From UBA6168 sp964643005 (lineage in GTDB: Bacteria > Bacteroidota > Bacteroidia > Chitinophagales > Saprospiraceae), in contig CAZXQI010000066.1 in assembly GCA_964643005.1 (NCBI GenBank), forward strand, positions 1-19,542: a stretch of DNA of 19,542 nt. Reading direction: 5' to 3'. The position numbers and the translations under genes were made by a program. Below are positions 7,393-14,338 of this stretch, piece by piece. Below the pieces are notes generated by a model. That model saw nothing but the letters and a program-made list of their open reading frames with translations. It did not search any database and was not told the origin of the DNA. Position 1 is the stretch's first letter. Every line of letters begins with the position of its first letter.

Positions 7393-7425
7393 CAAAGTTA
7401 TTGTTTCGAAGGCGTATGTCCGCAA
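7393..7425 (-). promoter_or_regulatory. Candidate promoter of the PorV/PorQ-family gene
   Basis: On the minus strand a TTG (7423-7425) is followed after 22 bases by TAACTTTG (7393-7400), an exact match to TAnnTTTG. The spacing falls in the 17-23 base range described for Flavobacterium promoters. The inferred transcript start near 7386 gives a leader of about 70 bases to the ATG at 7315, or about 44 to the alternative ATG at 7342. This is the best full promoter match in the window. Confidence 0.5.
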
Positions 7426-7520
7426 TCCATTCAGTTTTGTGAATCAAATAGCGCAAAAGCTCCCAACAAATTCCGTTCTTTCGCATTGAAAGACTTTAAA
7501 GGATATTCAAATTTAAAACA

Positions 7521-9158
7521 ATGGACAGGCAGACCTTGCTCGATACAGCCAGAAAACTCATCGCTGAAGCAGACACAGGCGAAGCCATTGAGTTGACAAC
7601 TTCGTTTTTGGAAAGCGAATCGCGATACAGGTTGCTTTACCGGGAGGCCATGCAACTGGCCGCTCGGTTTTCAAAAACCCAGGCGGACGAGGGCAAGGGA
7701 ACCGTCAGCTTTGAAAACATCCAGATCAGTTACAGTCAAATCAACGAGGGGCTGCTCAATTTGCTGGAAAATATTGAAACCGATACCCTGCATCCCGAAA
7801 CCTCTTCGGGAGCCCCCGGCGGCGGACAGAGATTCTTCCATTCGAACCGGCTGCTGATTTTAATAGCAGTTCCCATGCTGATTATTAGTGCGGCTGTGCT
7901 CGTCATGCTATTGCGCTCTGGAGATTCGGAGCCAGAGGTACAAACAATGGAAAGCGGGCTGTGCTCTGTTCATTTTGACGCCGGCGCCGAAAATATTCTG
8001 GTGCTTCCATTTTTTAAACCAGGAGGAGACGCCATTCAACCCGAAGGGCTGATCGTCGAGCGCTTGCAGGATTTTAGCCGCCAGATTAATTTGAAATCCG
8101 AAATTGCTCTATGTGAAGATTTTGAACCCAAATTCTTGCTGGACTACCCTGAGGCCGCTGAAATCGGCCGGGCCAGTCAGGCAAAACTCATCGTCTGGGG
8201 CAGAGCGGAAAAGGACGCTGCAAATACGGTGATAAAAACGCGGTTCAAATACCTGGGCGAAAGCGAGACCCTGGCTCTAAGTCGCCTGGGCTGGGAAGGC
8301 GAAAAACTCGTCGTCACGGACAAGATTCTTTCTGTCGTCGCTACCGAAGGAGAGCTGACGGACAATGTAGAAGCCGCTTTGATGCTTGCGCTGGGTCTGG
8401 TGGCCGACCAGGTGGGCGATAGCGATGCCGTTATTGCCGCTTTAGGGGCGGTTCAAGTAAATGACTCCATGGCCGTTCTGCTGAGGAGCATGCTTTTGGC
8501 GAACAATTTTATTGCCCTCGAAAAACCACAGGAAGCCTTAGCTACACTGGATACTCTCCTGGATTCCCAACCCGATTTCTGGCTGGGACGCTGCAATCGG
8601 GCTATGCTCAATATTGAAAGCGGCGACTATCTCGCGGCAGTGGAAGACCTCAACTTCGCCTTAGAAAAAGAACCGGACGATGCCGAACTGCTGTACGCCC
8701 GGGGCGCCGCCTACTTTAAATCCGATCAACTACTTCCCGCCAAAAATGACTTTGAAAGAGTCATCAAAATAAAACCTCAACGAGCTGCGGAAGTCCGGGA
8801 AAATTTAAATGAAACGAATCAGCGAATCATTAACAATGAAGCCGTTTTGAATCAATTGAAAGTCAAACCCTCGCAGGAATTAACGGCGCAGGATTATTTC
8901 AGGGCGGCAGACGCCAGCCGACAGTTGGGCGACACGAGAAACTCCCAACAATTTGTCGAAAAAGGCCTGGCTCTCAAAAGCAACGATCCACAATTGATCT
9001 CCATTCGGATTGACAATTTACTTAAAGAAAAAAATGAGGCTGAAGCTGCCAAAGTCCTACAGGATGCTGTCAGCCGAGGAATCAGCAAAGATCAAATTAC
9101 CAAACACAGCGCCGCCGCAAGGAAACTGTCCAACACTAAAATAAAGCCGAAAAAATAA
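7521..9158 (+). CDS. EAD11-like domain, transmembrane helix and TPR protein
   Basis: 545 residues. Residues 1-86 form a small helical domain (LLDTARKLIAEADTGEAIELTT, then LYREAMQLAARF, then GKGTVSFENIQISYSQINEGLLNLLENIE). The GTVSFE...INEGLLNLL ending resembles effector-associated domain 11 (EAD11), an adaptor module of Bacteroidota signalling and conflict proteins. A low-complexity linker and one transmembrane helix (about 110-131) follow. Residues 158-228 (NILVLPFF...AKLIVWGRAE) look like a TolB-N/CsgG-type alpha/beta fold. TPR-like repeats cover about 318-420, with a further helical repeat region from 455 to the end. The EAD would lie in the cytoplasm. The likely topology is N-in with the TPR region in the periplasm; this is inferred. 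The ATG at 7521 begins directly at the domain. It stands alone between a divergent and a convergent gene. Confidence 0.8.
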   Translation: MDRQTLLDTARKLIAEADTGEAIELTTSFLESESRYRLLYREAMQLAARFSKTQADEGKGTVSFENIQISYSQINEGLLNLLENIETDTLHPETSSGAPGGGQRFFHSNRLLILIAVPMLIISAAVLVMLLRSGDSEPEVQTMESGLCSVHFDAGAENILVLPFFKPGGDAIQPEGLIVERLQDFSRQINLKSEIALCEDFEPKFLLDYPEAAEIGRASQAKLIVWGRAEKDAANTVIKTRFKYLGESETLALSRLGWEGEKLVVTDKILSVVATEGELTDNVEAALMLALGLVADQVGDSDAVIAALGAVQVNDSMAVLLRSMLLANNFIALEKPQEALATLDTLLDSQPDFWLGRCNRAMLNIESGDYLAAVEDLNFALEKEPDDAELLYARGAAYFKSDQLLPAKNDFERVIKIKPQRAAEVRENLNETNQRIINNEAVLNQLKVKPSQELTAQDYFRAADASRQLGDTRNSQQFVEKGLALKSNDPQLISIRIDNLLKEKNEAEAAKVLQDAVSRGISKDQITKHSAAARKLSNTKIKPKK

Positions 9159-9187
9159 GCTCCTGAAAAAGAAGCCCGCCGCTTATT
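9154..9187. terminator. Inverted repeat spanning both stop codons
   Basis: AATAAGC (9154-9160) and GCTTATT (9181-9187) form a seven-base stem with a 20-base loop. The arms contain the stop codons of the two convergent genes (TAA at 9156 and, on the minus strand, TAA at 9183). Part of the symmetry comes from the stop codons themselves, so a terminator role is only possible. Confidence 0.2.
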
Positions 9188-10283
9188 GCCTGACAAAGCG
9201 CAGGCTCTCAAAGGATCTGCCCGACTGAATGCCAAGCAGATAAGAGCCGCTTCTCAAATCGTGGATGTTGAGGCGGAATTCTGAATGTCCCGGCTCCACA
9301 TATACTGTTTTGTAAAGCTTTCCCATGAAATCGAGGATCTTCAACTCCATGTCCTCAGTAGTTACTCCGTCAAATTGCAGATGGACAAAGTTAGACGCAA
9401 CGGTGGGATAGAGCAGGATGGCGCCTGCTTTATTCATCGCTACCGAAAGAACCCGCGAGTAGGCGTTGGCGCCGTTGTAGTCGAACTGGTTCAGACGGTA
9501 GTAGTTGATGCTCTCTGTCGGCATTTCGTGCGTGAATTGATAGTCCAGCGCGGTGTTGGAATATCCCGCAGCGGGAACTAAGGCCAGGGCCCGGAAGTCC
9601 GTGCCATTGACAGAGTGCTCCACCTGAAAATAGTCGGCGTTGATCTCTGATTGTGTCTGCCAGCGTAGCTCTATTGTTTTGTCCTGCTTTTTGGCGGTGA
9701 AGAAACTGAGTTCGACGGGGAGAGTGGAGCCGTAAGTGACGTTGAAATCGTCAATGCGATAGTTGGGTGAATTAGAAGCGCAAGTACTACTGGAGGAGTT
9801 TACATATCTCCATCTAATCCACAAATTGGGCTGATCTTCGGCGCCTTTGGGGAGATTTATTGTTTTTGGATTCCATTTACCTGCAGTGATATTAGTGGTA
9901 TTGTAGGATTCTGAATTTTGCCAGGCGCTACCATCCGTACTCCATTCTAAGTTAACGACTAACTTGAAGGCATCCGACCGTCTATGCATAAAGGAAATTT
10001 CAATATCTCCCTTCCCTACAGTTGAGATTCCAGATACTCCAAAGAATCTGTCAGCCCCTTGGGGGGAGCAATCTGGCGCCCTAAGATTGTATTTCTTACC
10101 TGCACCACTTGGAGCTTGATCGCTGGTTACAACGGCATCAGATGCAAACCAACCGGTAGGAATATTAGGAAGAGTAACACCATCAAAATCTTCAAAATGC
10201 AACTGAGTCTGGGCATTCCCCCAATTAAAACCTAAAAGGAAAACTGTAAAAACACAGAAGAAACTGCGGATAATAACTTGCAT
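9183..10283 (-). CDS. Secreted protein with T9SS type A sorting domain
   Basis: 366 residues. A Sec signal peptide (MQVIIRSFFCVFTVFLLGFNWGNAQ) ends near residue 24-25. Residues about 28-185 form a beta-rich domain (FEDFDGVTLPNIPTGW near the start, YRIDDFNVTYG at the end) of the choice-of-anchor/MAM-like kind common in Bacteroidota surface proteins. LPVELSFFTAKKQDKTIELRWQT (about 187-209) opens a fibronectin-like strand module. The last 75 residues are a type A T9SS C-terminal domain (LYPTVASNFVHLQFDG, then LKILDFMGKLYKT, then LRSGSYLLGIQSG). It should cross the outer membrane through T9SS and be cell-attached or released. The ligand is unknown. The 5' half is clearly more A/T-rich than the 3' half. 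ATG at 10281-10283. Confidence 0.85.
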   Translation of the reverse strand: MQVIIRSFFCVFTVFLLGFNWGNAQTQLHFEDFDGVTLPNIPTGWFASDAVVTSDQAPSGAGKKYNLRAPDCSPQGADRFFGVSGISTVGKGDIEISFMHRRSDAFKLVVNLEWSTDGSAWQNSESYNTTNITAGKWNPKTINLPKGAEDQPNLWIRWRYVNSSSSTCASNSPNYRIDDFNVTYGSTLPVELSFFTAKKQDKTIELRWQTQSEINADYFQVEHSVNGTDFRALALVPAAGYSNTALDYQFTHEMPTESINYYRLNQFDYNGANAYSRVLSVAMNKAGAILLYPTVASNFVHLQFDGVTTEDMELKILDFMGKLYKTVYVEPGHSEFRLNIHDLRSGSYLLGIQSGRSFESLRFVRQ

Positions 10284-10627
10284 GGTCTATTAGAATTTTA
10301 AAGTTAAAGAATTAAATCTGCTTAAAAAATGAATGGGGGGATTAAGGGTCAACCCAACCAAGATGACGCATCTAATGGCCTGACCAGACGCTTTTTATGG
10401 GTTAATTTGTTTTGATTTAGGTGAAAAAGGATAAGGTTTGAAACAGGAAGTTTATGCTTGCGGTTTGCTGTTTAAAAAGAGGGTATAAGCTAAGAGAAAA
10501 GGGGGATGCGCCAACCGTCTAACAATAAACGTGCCTGACAATAGATACGCTTAAGACGGACTGCTGCAACCCAATTTCCATAATTTACGATGACAAAGAA
10601 AGTAGAAACAAATGTGAAGGATAGCGC
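10284..10627. other. 344-base intergenic region
   Basis: No credible gene is visible. The sequence is A/T-rich near the T9SS cargo start and contains TAACTTTA on the minus strand at 10299-10306, one mismatch from TAnnTTTG. Nearer the acyl-CoA dehydrogenase stop there is an imperfect inverted repeat, CCGTCT (10515-10520) and AGACGG (10554-10559), with a long 33-base gap. A 25-codon + strand frame from the ATG near 10589 runs into the dehydrogenase and is not credible. Confidence 0.4.
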
Positions 10628-11770
10628 TCAGTCTTTCAGTATCTGCCTCGAAATAACGAGCTTTTGAATTTCGCTCGTTCCTTCGCCGATAGTGCAGAGT
10701 TTGGCGTCGCGGTAGTGTTTTTCAACGGGAAAATCTTTGGTATAGCCGTAGCCGCCGAAGATCTGCACGGCATCGTTGGCCACCTGACAGGCAATTTCGG
10801 AAGCGTAGTATTTGGCCATAGCCGATATGCTGGCGCTGGTCTGGCCGTTGTCCTTTAGATAGCCGGCTTTGCGGGTGAGCATTTCTGCCGCACTGATTTT
10901 GGTAGCCATGTCGGCCAGCTTAAAGCTGATGGCCTGGAACTTAGCGATGGGCTTTCCAAATTGTTCTCTTTCTTTGGCGTATTTGACGGAGGCTTCGTAA
11001 GCCCCTTTTGCGATGGCAAAGGAGAGGGAAGCGATAGAAATCCTCCCGCCGTCGAGAATTTTTAGAGACTGGATAAAGCCTTCGCCTTCCTGTCCGAGCA
11101 TCTGACTTTTGTGAACCCGGCAGTTGTCGAAGATTAGCTCGGAAGTCTCCGAAGCCCTCATGCCGAGTTTGTTGGCTTTGCGTCCGCCTGCGAATCCGGG
11201 CGTGCCCCGCTCCACCGCAAAGGCCGTCATTCCATGGCTGTCTAAGGCCTCGCCGGTGCGCACGATGACGACTACCAAGTCGCCAGAATAACCATGCGTG
11301 ATAAAGTTTTTCATGCCGTTGATGACGAAGTAATCGCCGTCTTTTTCTGCCGTACACTGCATGCGACCGGCATCGCTACCCGTATTTGGCTCGGTCAGTC
11401 CCCAGGCGCCTATCCACTGACCTGTGGCGAGTTTAGGCAGGTACTTTTTCTTTTGCTCTTCATTGCCAAAAGACAGGATATGATTGGTACACAGGGAGTT
11501 GTGCGCTGCTACAGACAAGCCTATGGAACCGCAGACTTTTCCAATTTCATCGATGATGGTGATGTATTCCTGATAGCCCATTCCCGCTCCGCCATATTCT
11601 TCAGGAACTAAAATCCCCATGAACCCATATTGACCCATTTCGTGAAAAAGTTCTTTGGGGAAATATTGCGCTTCATCCCATTCCATAACGTGCGGACGTA
11701 TGTGAGTTTCTGCAAAATCCCGTGCGCTTTCACGGATGAGTTTCAAATTTTCCATATTTCCTGTCTGCAT
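10628..11770 (-). CDS. Acyl-CoA dehydrogenase
   Basis: 380 residues, a standard length. The flavoenzyme oxidises an acyl-CoA to the trans-2-enoyl-CoA and passes electrons to ETF in the cytoplasm. The FAD/substrate signature GAWGLTEPNTGSDAG spans 121-135 and the second signature QIFGGYGYTKDFPVEKHYRDAK spans 336-357. The catalytic base is the Glu of IGEGTSEIQ (E363), the short/medium-chain and butyryl-type position. KYAKEREQFGKPIAKFQA (263-280) is the usual C-terminal helix bundle entry. Chain length or branched-chain preference cannot be read. Two starts are possible: ATG at 11768-11770, or ATG at 11753-11755 (MENLKLIRE), which has AGGA five bases upstream and gives a more typical N-terminus. 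It lies 69 bases downstream of the alkaline phosphatase on the same strand. Confidence 0.94.
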   Translation of the reverse strand: MQTGNMENLKLIRESARDFAETHIRPHVMEWDEAQYFPKELFHEMGQYGFMGILVPEEYGGAGMGYQEYITIIDEIGKVCGSIGLSVAAHNSLCTNHILSFGNEEQKKKYLPKLATGQWIGAWGLTEPNTGSDAGRMQCTAEKDGDYFVINGMKNFITHGYSGDLVVVIVRTGEALDSHGMTAFAVERGTPGFAGGRKANKLGMRASETSELIFDNCRVHKSQMLGQEGEGFIQSLKILDGGRISIASLSFAIAKGAYEASVKYAKEREQFGKPIAKFQAISFKLADMATKISAAEMLTRKAGYLKDNGQTSASISAMAKYYASEIACQVANDAVQIFGGYGYTKDFPVEKHYRDAKLCTIGEGTSEIQKLVISRQILKD

Positions 11771-11826
11771 GGCGCTTTCAATTTTCTTTTAAAAACTACT
11801 TTTAGTCTAACTCCAAAATCAGAAAA

Positions 11827-11842
11827 TGATTTTTAAAAATCA
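11827..11842. repeat. 16-bp perfect A/T-rich palindrome at the phosphatase stop codon
   Basis: TGATTTTTAAAAATCA is perfectly self-complementary and its last three bases are the stop codon (TGA on the minus strand) of the alkaline phosphatase. It may act as a 3' hairpin between the phosphatase and the acyl-CoA dehydrogenase, though it is A/T-rich and weak. Confidence 0.35.
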
Positions 11843-12937
11843 GAACCAGTTTAGAGCCTCTTTTATTTTATCATGAATTTCGTTGTTCTCATAAATCCCC
11901 CGAAACAACTCAGCTCCTGGCCCAAAGGCAAAAACAGGCGCCATCGCTCCGGTATGGCCATTGGAGGTAAACCCCATTTTGATTTTTCTCATGGTAGAGC
12001 CTTCGACGATCGAGGCGCCGCCTGTTTCGTGGTCGCCGGTAACAATGACTAAGGTCTCTCCATCCTTCCTGGCAAATTCCAGTACCCGCGCGATGGCAGT
12101 TTCAAAATCTTTCATCTCGTCTAAAAGCGGGACGGCCTTGTTTGCATGGCAGGCCCAGTCAATCTGGGAGCCTTCCACCATCAGGAAAAAACCTTCTGAA
12201 CTTCGCTTAGGCAAATATTTTACCGCCATTTTCGCAGCAAAAGGAAGGTAGTCTCTTCCCTGGGCAGTTGGCGGGGGCTGATTATCGGCGGTAAAGAAAC
12301 CAAAGCGCTTTGCTGGAGAAGGAGATATCATGCCCAATTCGCTGTGCGTAAAATCATAGATGGAAAAACCCTGATCCTTTAGCTCATTGAGCAGATTCCT
12401 GTTGTCCTTGTCCCTTTTGAAAAAATACTGCCTGCCTCCGCCGATAAAGAAATCCAATTTGGATTTGACGATGCCCTCTGCAATCTCATCGTAATAATAA
12501 CGGGCATTGGCGTGAGCCAGAAAAGCCGCCGGCGTTGCGTGTACGATGGAAGATGTGACGACAATCCCCGTGGAAAGCCCCCTTTCAGCGGCCTCGTCCA
12601 ATAAGGTTTTGCATGGATTCCCAATGGAGTCCAGACCTACGGCATTATTGAAAGTTTTTTCTCCGCAAGCCATCGCCGTTGCCGCAGCCGCTGAATCAGT
12701 TACCAGGTTATCGGCAGAGGATGTCTTTTGCAAACCTGTCACAGGAAACTGCTCTAAAATTGTGCTGTTCCCCTGATGATATAGGGAAGCGGAAATTTGC
12801 GCTAAGCCCATACCGTCGCCAATCATTAAAATGATATTCTTAGGCAGGACGGGCGCAGTATGTTGTAAATTGGAAGATTGCCAGCCGACAATGCTCAGAA
12901 ATGCAAATGCTAATGGTAAGTAAATAATAGGCTTCAC
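11840..12937 (-). CDS. PhoA-superfamily alkaline phosphatase
   Basis: 365 residues. A short N-terminal hydrophobic segment (MKPIIYLPLAFAFLSIVGW) suggests export to the periplasm; no lipobox Cys is seen. Active-site residues align with E. coli PhoA: D41 in MIGDGMG, nucleophile S82 in VTDSAAAATA, T135 in VHATPAAF, E255 and D260 in VEGSQIDWACHAN, H264, D302-H303 in GDHETGG and H328 in NGHTG. The set needed for two Zn and the phosphoserine intermediate is complete. The E. coli D153 position is His and K328 is Trp, a combination I recall from marine Vibrio alkaline phosphatase. The gene starts with GTG at 12935-12937; an in-frame TAA nine bases upstream excludes an earlier start. It is a phosphomonoesterase for phosphate scavenging and has its own promoter-like element. 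Confidence 0.92.
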   Translation of the reverse strand: MKPIIYLPLAFAFLSIVGWQSSNLQHTAPVLPKNIILMIGDGMGLAQISASLYHQGNSTILEQFPVTGLQKTSSADNLVTDSAAAATAMACGEKTFNNAVGLDSIGNPCKTLLDEAAERGLSTGIVVTSSIVHATPAAFLAHANARYYYDEIAEGIVKSKLDFFIGGGRQYFFKRDKDNRNLLNELKDQGFSIYDFTHSELGMISPSPAKRFGFFTADNQPPPTAQGRDYLPFAAKMAVKYLPKRSSEGFFLMVEGSQIDWACHANKAVPLLDEMKDFETAIARVLEFARKDGETLVIVTGDHETGGASIVEGSTMRKIKMGFTSNGHTGAMAPVFAFGPGAELFRGIYENNEIHDKIKEALNWF

Positions 12938-12974
12938 AATTTCACTTTATTGCTATCCGTTTCCGTTAGAGTTC

Positions 12975-13005
12975 GCAAAAGTAAAATTTTGCCGCTAACT
13001 TTTGC
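12975..13005 (-). promoter_or_regulatory. Candidate phosphatase promoter element within an inverted repeat
   Basis: GCAAAAGT (12975-12982) and ACTTTTGC (12998-13005) are perfect eight-base inverted repeats 15 bases apart. On the minus strand TACTTTTG (12976-12983) matches TAnnTTTG exactly and lies about 38 bases upstream of the GTG start of the alkaline phosphatase. The symmetry may mark an operator, or may only reflect similar -7 elements facing opposite ways. Confidence 0.4.
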
Positions 13006-13221
13006 TCTTTCTTTGAGCCTCTGGTTGATGGGCTGATAAATGTCAGTTATTTTCCCTTGAAAAAGGCTTAAAATACTTTCTAAAAACTTTGCTAAAAGAT
13101 AAAATAGTCCTTTCTTTGTGAGGTTAAGATTTGAAAACGTCGAAAAAAGATAAAATTGAAATTTAGGTTTAAAAAATAAGGCAGGCTTCTGCCGTAAAGA
13201 TTTGGTTTTTTGGGGTTAAAT

Positions 13222-13262
13222 AAGCTGGCTTCCTAATTTGGAAGTCGGCTTTTTTCGTTTTT
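13222..13262 (+). terminator. Strong intrinsic-terminator-like hairpin upstream of the heptose kinase
   Basis: AAGCTGGCTTCC (13222-13233) and GGAAGTCGGCTT (13240-13251) pair at all 12 positions if two G-U wobbles are allowed, around a six-base TAATTT loop. A T6 run (13250-13255) and then T5 (13258-13262) follow, giving a rightward rho-independent terminator. It ends 31 bases before the ATG of the heptose kinase, and the nearest gene on its left points the other way. It must therefore end a leader transcript or a small RNA begun within the intergenic region. Confidence 0.7.
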
Positions 13263-13293
13263 AAGCATCTCGTTTTCCTTCCAATTTTGAAAA

Positions 13294-14289
13294 ATGAACT
13301 ACCGCCATATTTTACAATCCTTTGATAATCTGAATGTCCTAATCATCGGCGACCTCATGCTGGATCGCTATCTCAGCGGGAAGGTCAGCCGCATTTCTCC
13401 GGAGGCGCCTGTCCCCGTCTTAGAGTGGGGGAGCGAGGAAGACCGGCTCGGAGGAGCGGCCAACGTAGCATTGAACGTCAAAGCCCTGGGCGCAACTCCC
13501 TATCTCTGCGGCGTGGTTGGGCAGGATGCAGAAGGATTCAAGTTAGTGGAATTGTTGTCCCATGCCGGTTTACTGAACGACGGGATCGTTTTTTCCGGAG
13601 AAAGAAAGACAACCGTGAAGACCAGAGTCATCGCTGGTAGCCAACACTTACTCCGAATTGACAGGGAAAATACGGATGAGCTGAGCCAGGCTGAACAAAG
13701 CTCTTTTGAAAAAAGGGTGATGCAACTGATGGACAGCCGACAATTCCAGGTCCTGATTTTTCAAGACTACGACAAAGGCGCATTGAACGGAGAAAACATC
13801 GCAGTCTTTGTCAGAGAGGCCAAAAGCAGGGGAATCCTCACTGTCACCGATCCCAAGTTTCGGAATTTTTGGGCCTATTCAGGAGTGGATTTATTCAAAC
13901 CCAATTTGAAGGAAGTACAGGACGCCCTGCACCAAAAATTTAATCCGGAAGAAAAACTTTTGAGGAAGGCCTCGCAGGCCATCCGAAATAAATTGAGCAA
14001 CCGACACACGCTGATTACCCTTTCGGAAAAAGGTTTGTTCTTAGACAACGAAAACGCTTGGCGCCTTTTTCCTGCGTCTCCGCGGAATGTGGAGGACGTT
14101 TGCGGCGCCGGAGATACCGTCGTCAGCATTGCTGCGCTGGCGCTGGCGCTAGGTTTGGAAATGGAAGAAATCGCCCAACTGGCCAATTTCGCCGGTGGGC
14201 AGGTAGTCGAAAAGGTGGGAGTCGCGCCGGTCGACAGGGAACAATTGCTGACGGAATTGCTGGCCTTCGAAGAAGTTTCAAAAGAATAG
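13294..14289 (+). CDS. rfaE1: D-glycero-beta-D-manno-heptose-7-phosphate kinase (stand-alone)
   Basis: 331 residues, a PfkB/ribokinase-family kinase. It phosphorylates D-glycero-D-manno-heptose 7-phosphate at O-1 to the 1,7-bisphosphate, a step toward ADP-heptose for surface glycans. The HldE N-domain pattern is present: GDLMLDRYLSGKVSRISPEAPVPV (19-42), LGGAANVALNVKALGA (52-67), FQDYDKGAL (156-164), TDPKFRNFWAYSG (185-197) and KPNLKEV (202-208). The anion hole and catalytic Asp are in GAGDTV (271-276, D274). The fused adenylyltransferase half of HldE is absent, so a separate enzyme would be needed. The ATG at 13294 fits the family start. A terminator-like hairpin 31 bases upstream suggests attenuation. 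The gene is convergent with ffh, with a hairpin between them. A related sugar kinase is the main alternative. Confidence 0.88.
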   Translation: MNYRHILQSFDNLNVLIIGDLMLDRYLSGKVSRISPEAPVPVLEWGSEEDRLGGAANVALNVKALGATPYLCGVVGQDAEGFKLVELLSHAGLLNDGIVFSGERKTTVKTRVIAGSQHLLRIDRENTDELSQAEQSSFEKRVMQLMDSRQFQVLIFQDYDKGALNGENIAVFVREAKSRGILTVTDPKFRNFWAYSGVDLFKPNLKEVQDALHQKFNPEEKLLRKASQAIRNKLSNRHTLITLSEKGLFLDNENAWRLFPASPRNVEDVCGAGDTVVSIAALALALGLEMEEIAQLANFAGGQVVEKVGVAPVDREQLLTELLAFEEVSKE

Positions 14290-14301
14290 CCCCGGCAAGT
14301 T

Positions 14302-14326
14302 CTGTTAGTGCGCGGCGCACTGACAG
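14302..14326. terminator. Bidirectional hairpin between the heptose kinase gene and ffh
   Basis: CTGTTAGTGCG (14302-14312) and CGCACTGACAG (14316-14326) pair over 11 bases with one G-U wobble around a CGG loop. It sits in the 49-base gap between two convergent stop codons. No U tract follows on either strand. Placement and stability suggest a shared transcript end. Confidence 0.5.
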
Positions 14327-14338
14327 GGCTGAGCTGAA

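Larger units (their letters stand above)
12938..13293. other. 356-base divergent intergenic region
   Basis: It lies between the alkaline phosphatase start (leftward) and the heptose kinase start (rightward). It contains a promoter-like TACTTTTG for the phosphatase inside an inverted repeat, a long A/T-rich stretch, a small hairpin GGCAG/CTGCC (13180-13193) and a strong rightward terminator-like hairpin (13222-13262). The only + strand frames are very short (about 6 and 11 codons), so any transcript made here is non-coding or a leader. Confidence 0.6.

Noticed and set aside
10515..10559. Inverted repeat CCGTCT/AGACGG as an attachment site or insertion-sequence end
   Set aside because: The arms are short, separated by 33 bases and imperfect outside six bases. 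No transposase, duplication or partner copy is seen.
10589..10666. 25-codon + strand frame beginning ATGACAAAGAAAGTAG
   Set aside because: It is very short, runs antisense into the acyl-CoA dehydrogenase and has no supporting signal.
10941..11357. 138-residue minus-strand frame inside the acyl-CoA dehydrogenase
   Set aside because: It overlaps the dehydrogenase in another frame on the same strand and encodes an Arg-rich, low-complexity sequence with no motif. The dehydrogenase frame carries complete signatures.
12938..13260. 4.5S SRP RNA near ffh
   Set aside because: I looked for the conserved GGAA-tetraloop core of SRP RNA in the spacers around ffh and the heptose kinase and did not find it. 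The hairpins present do not resemble it.
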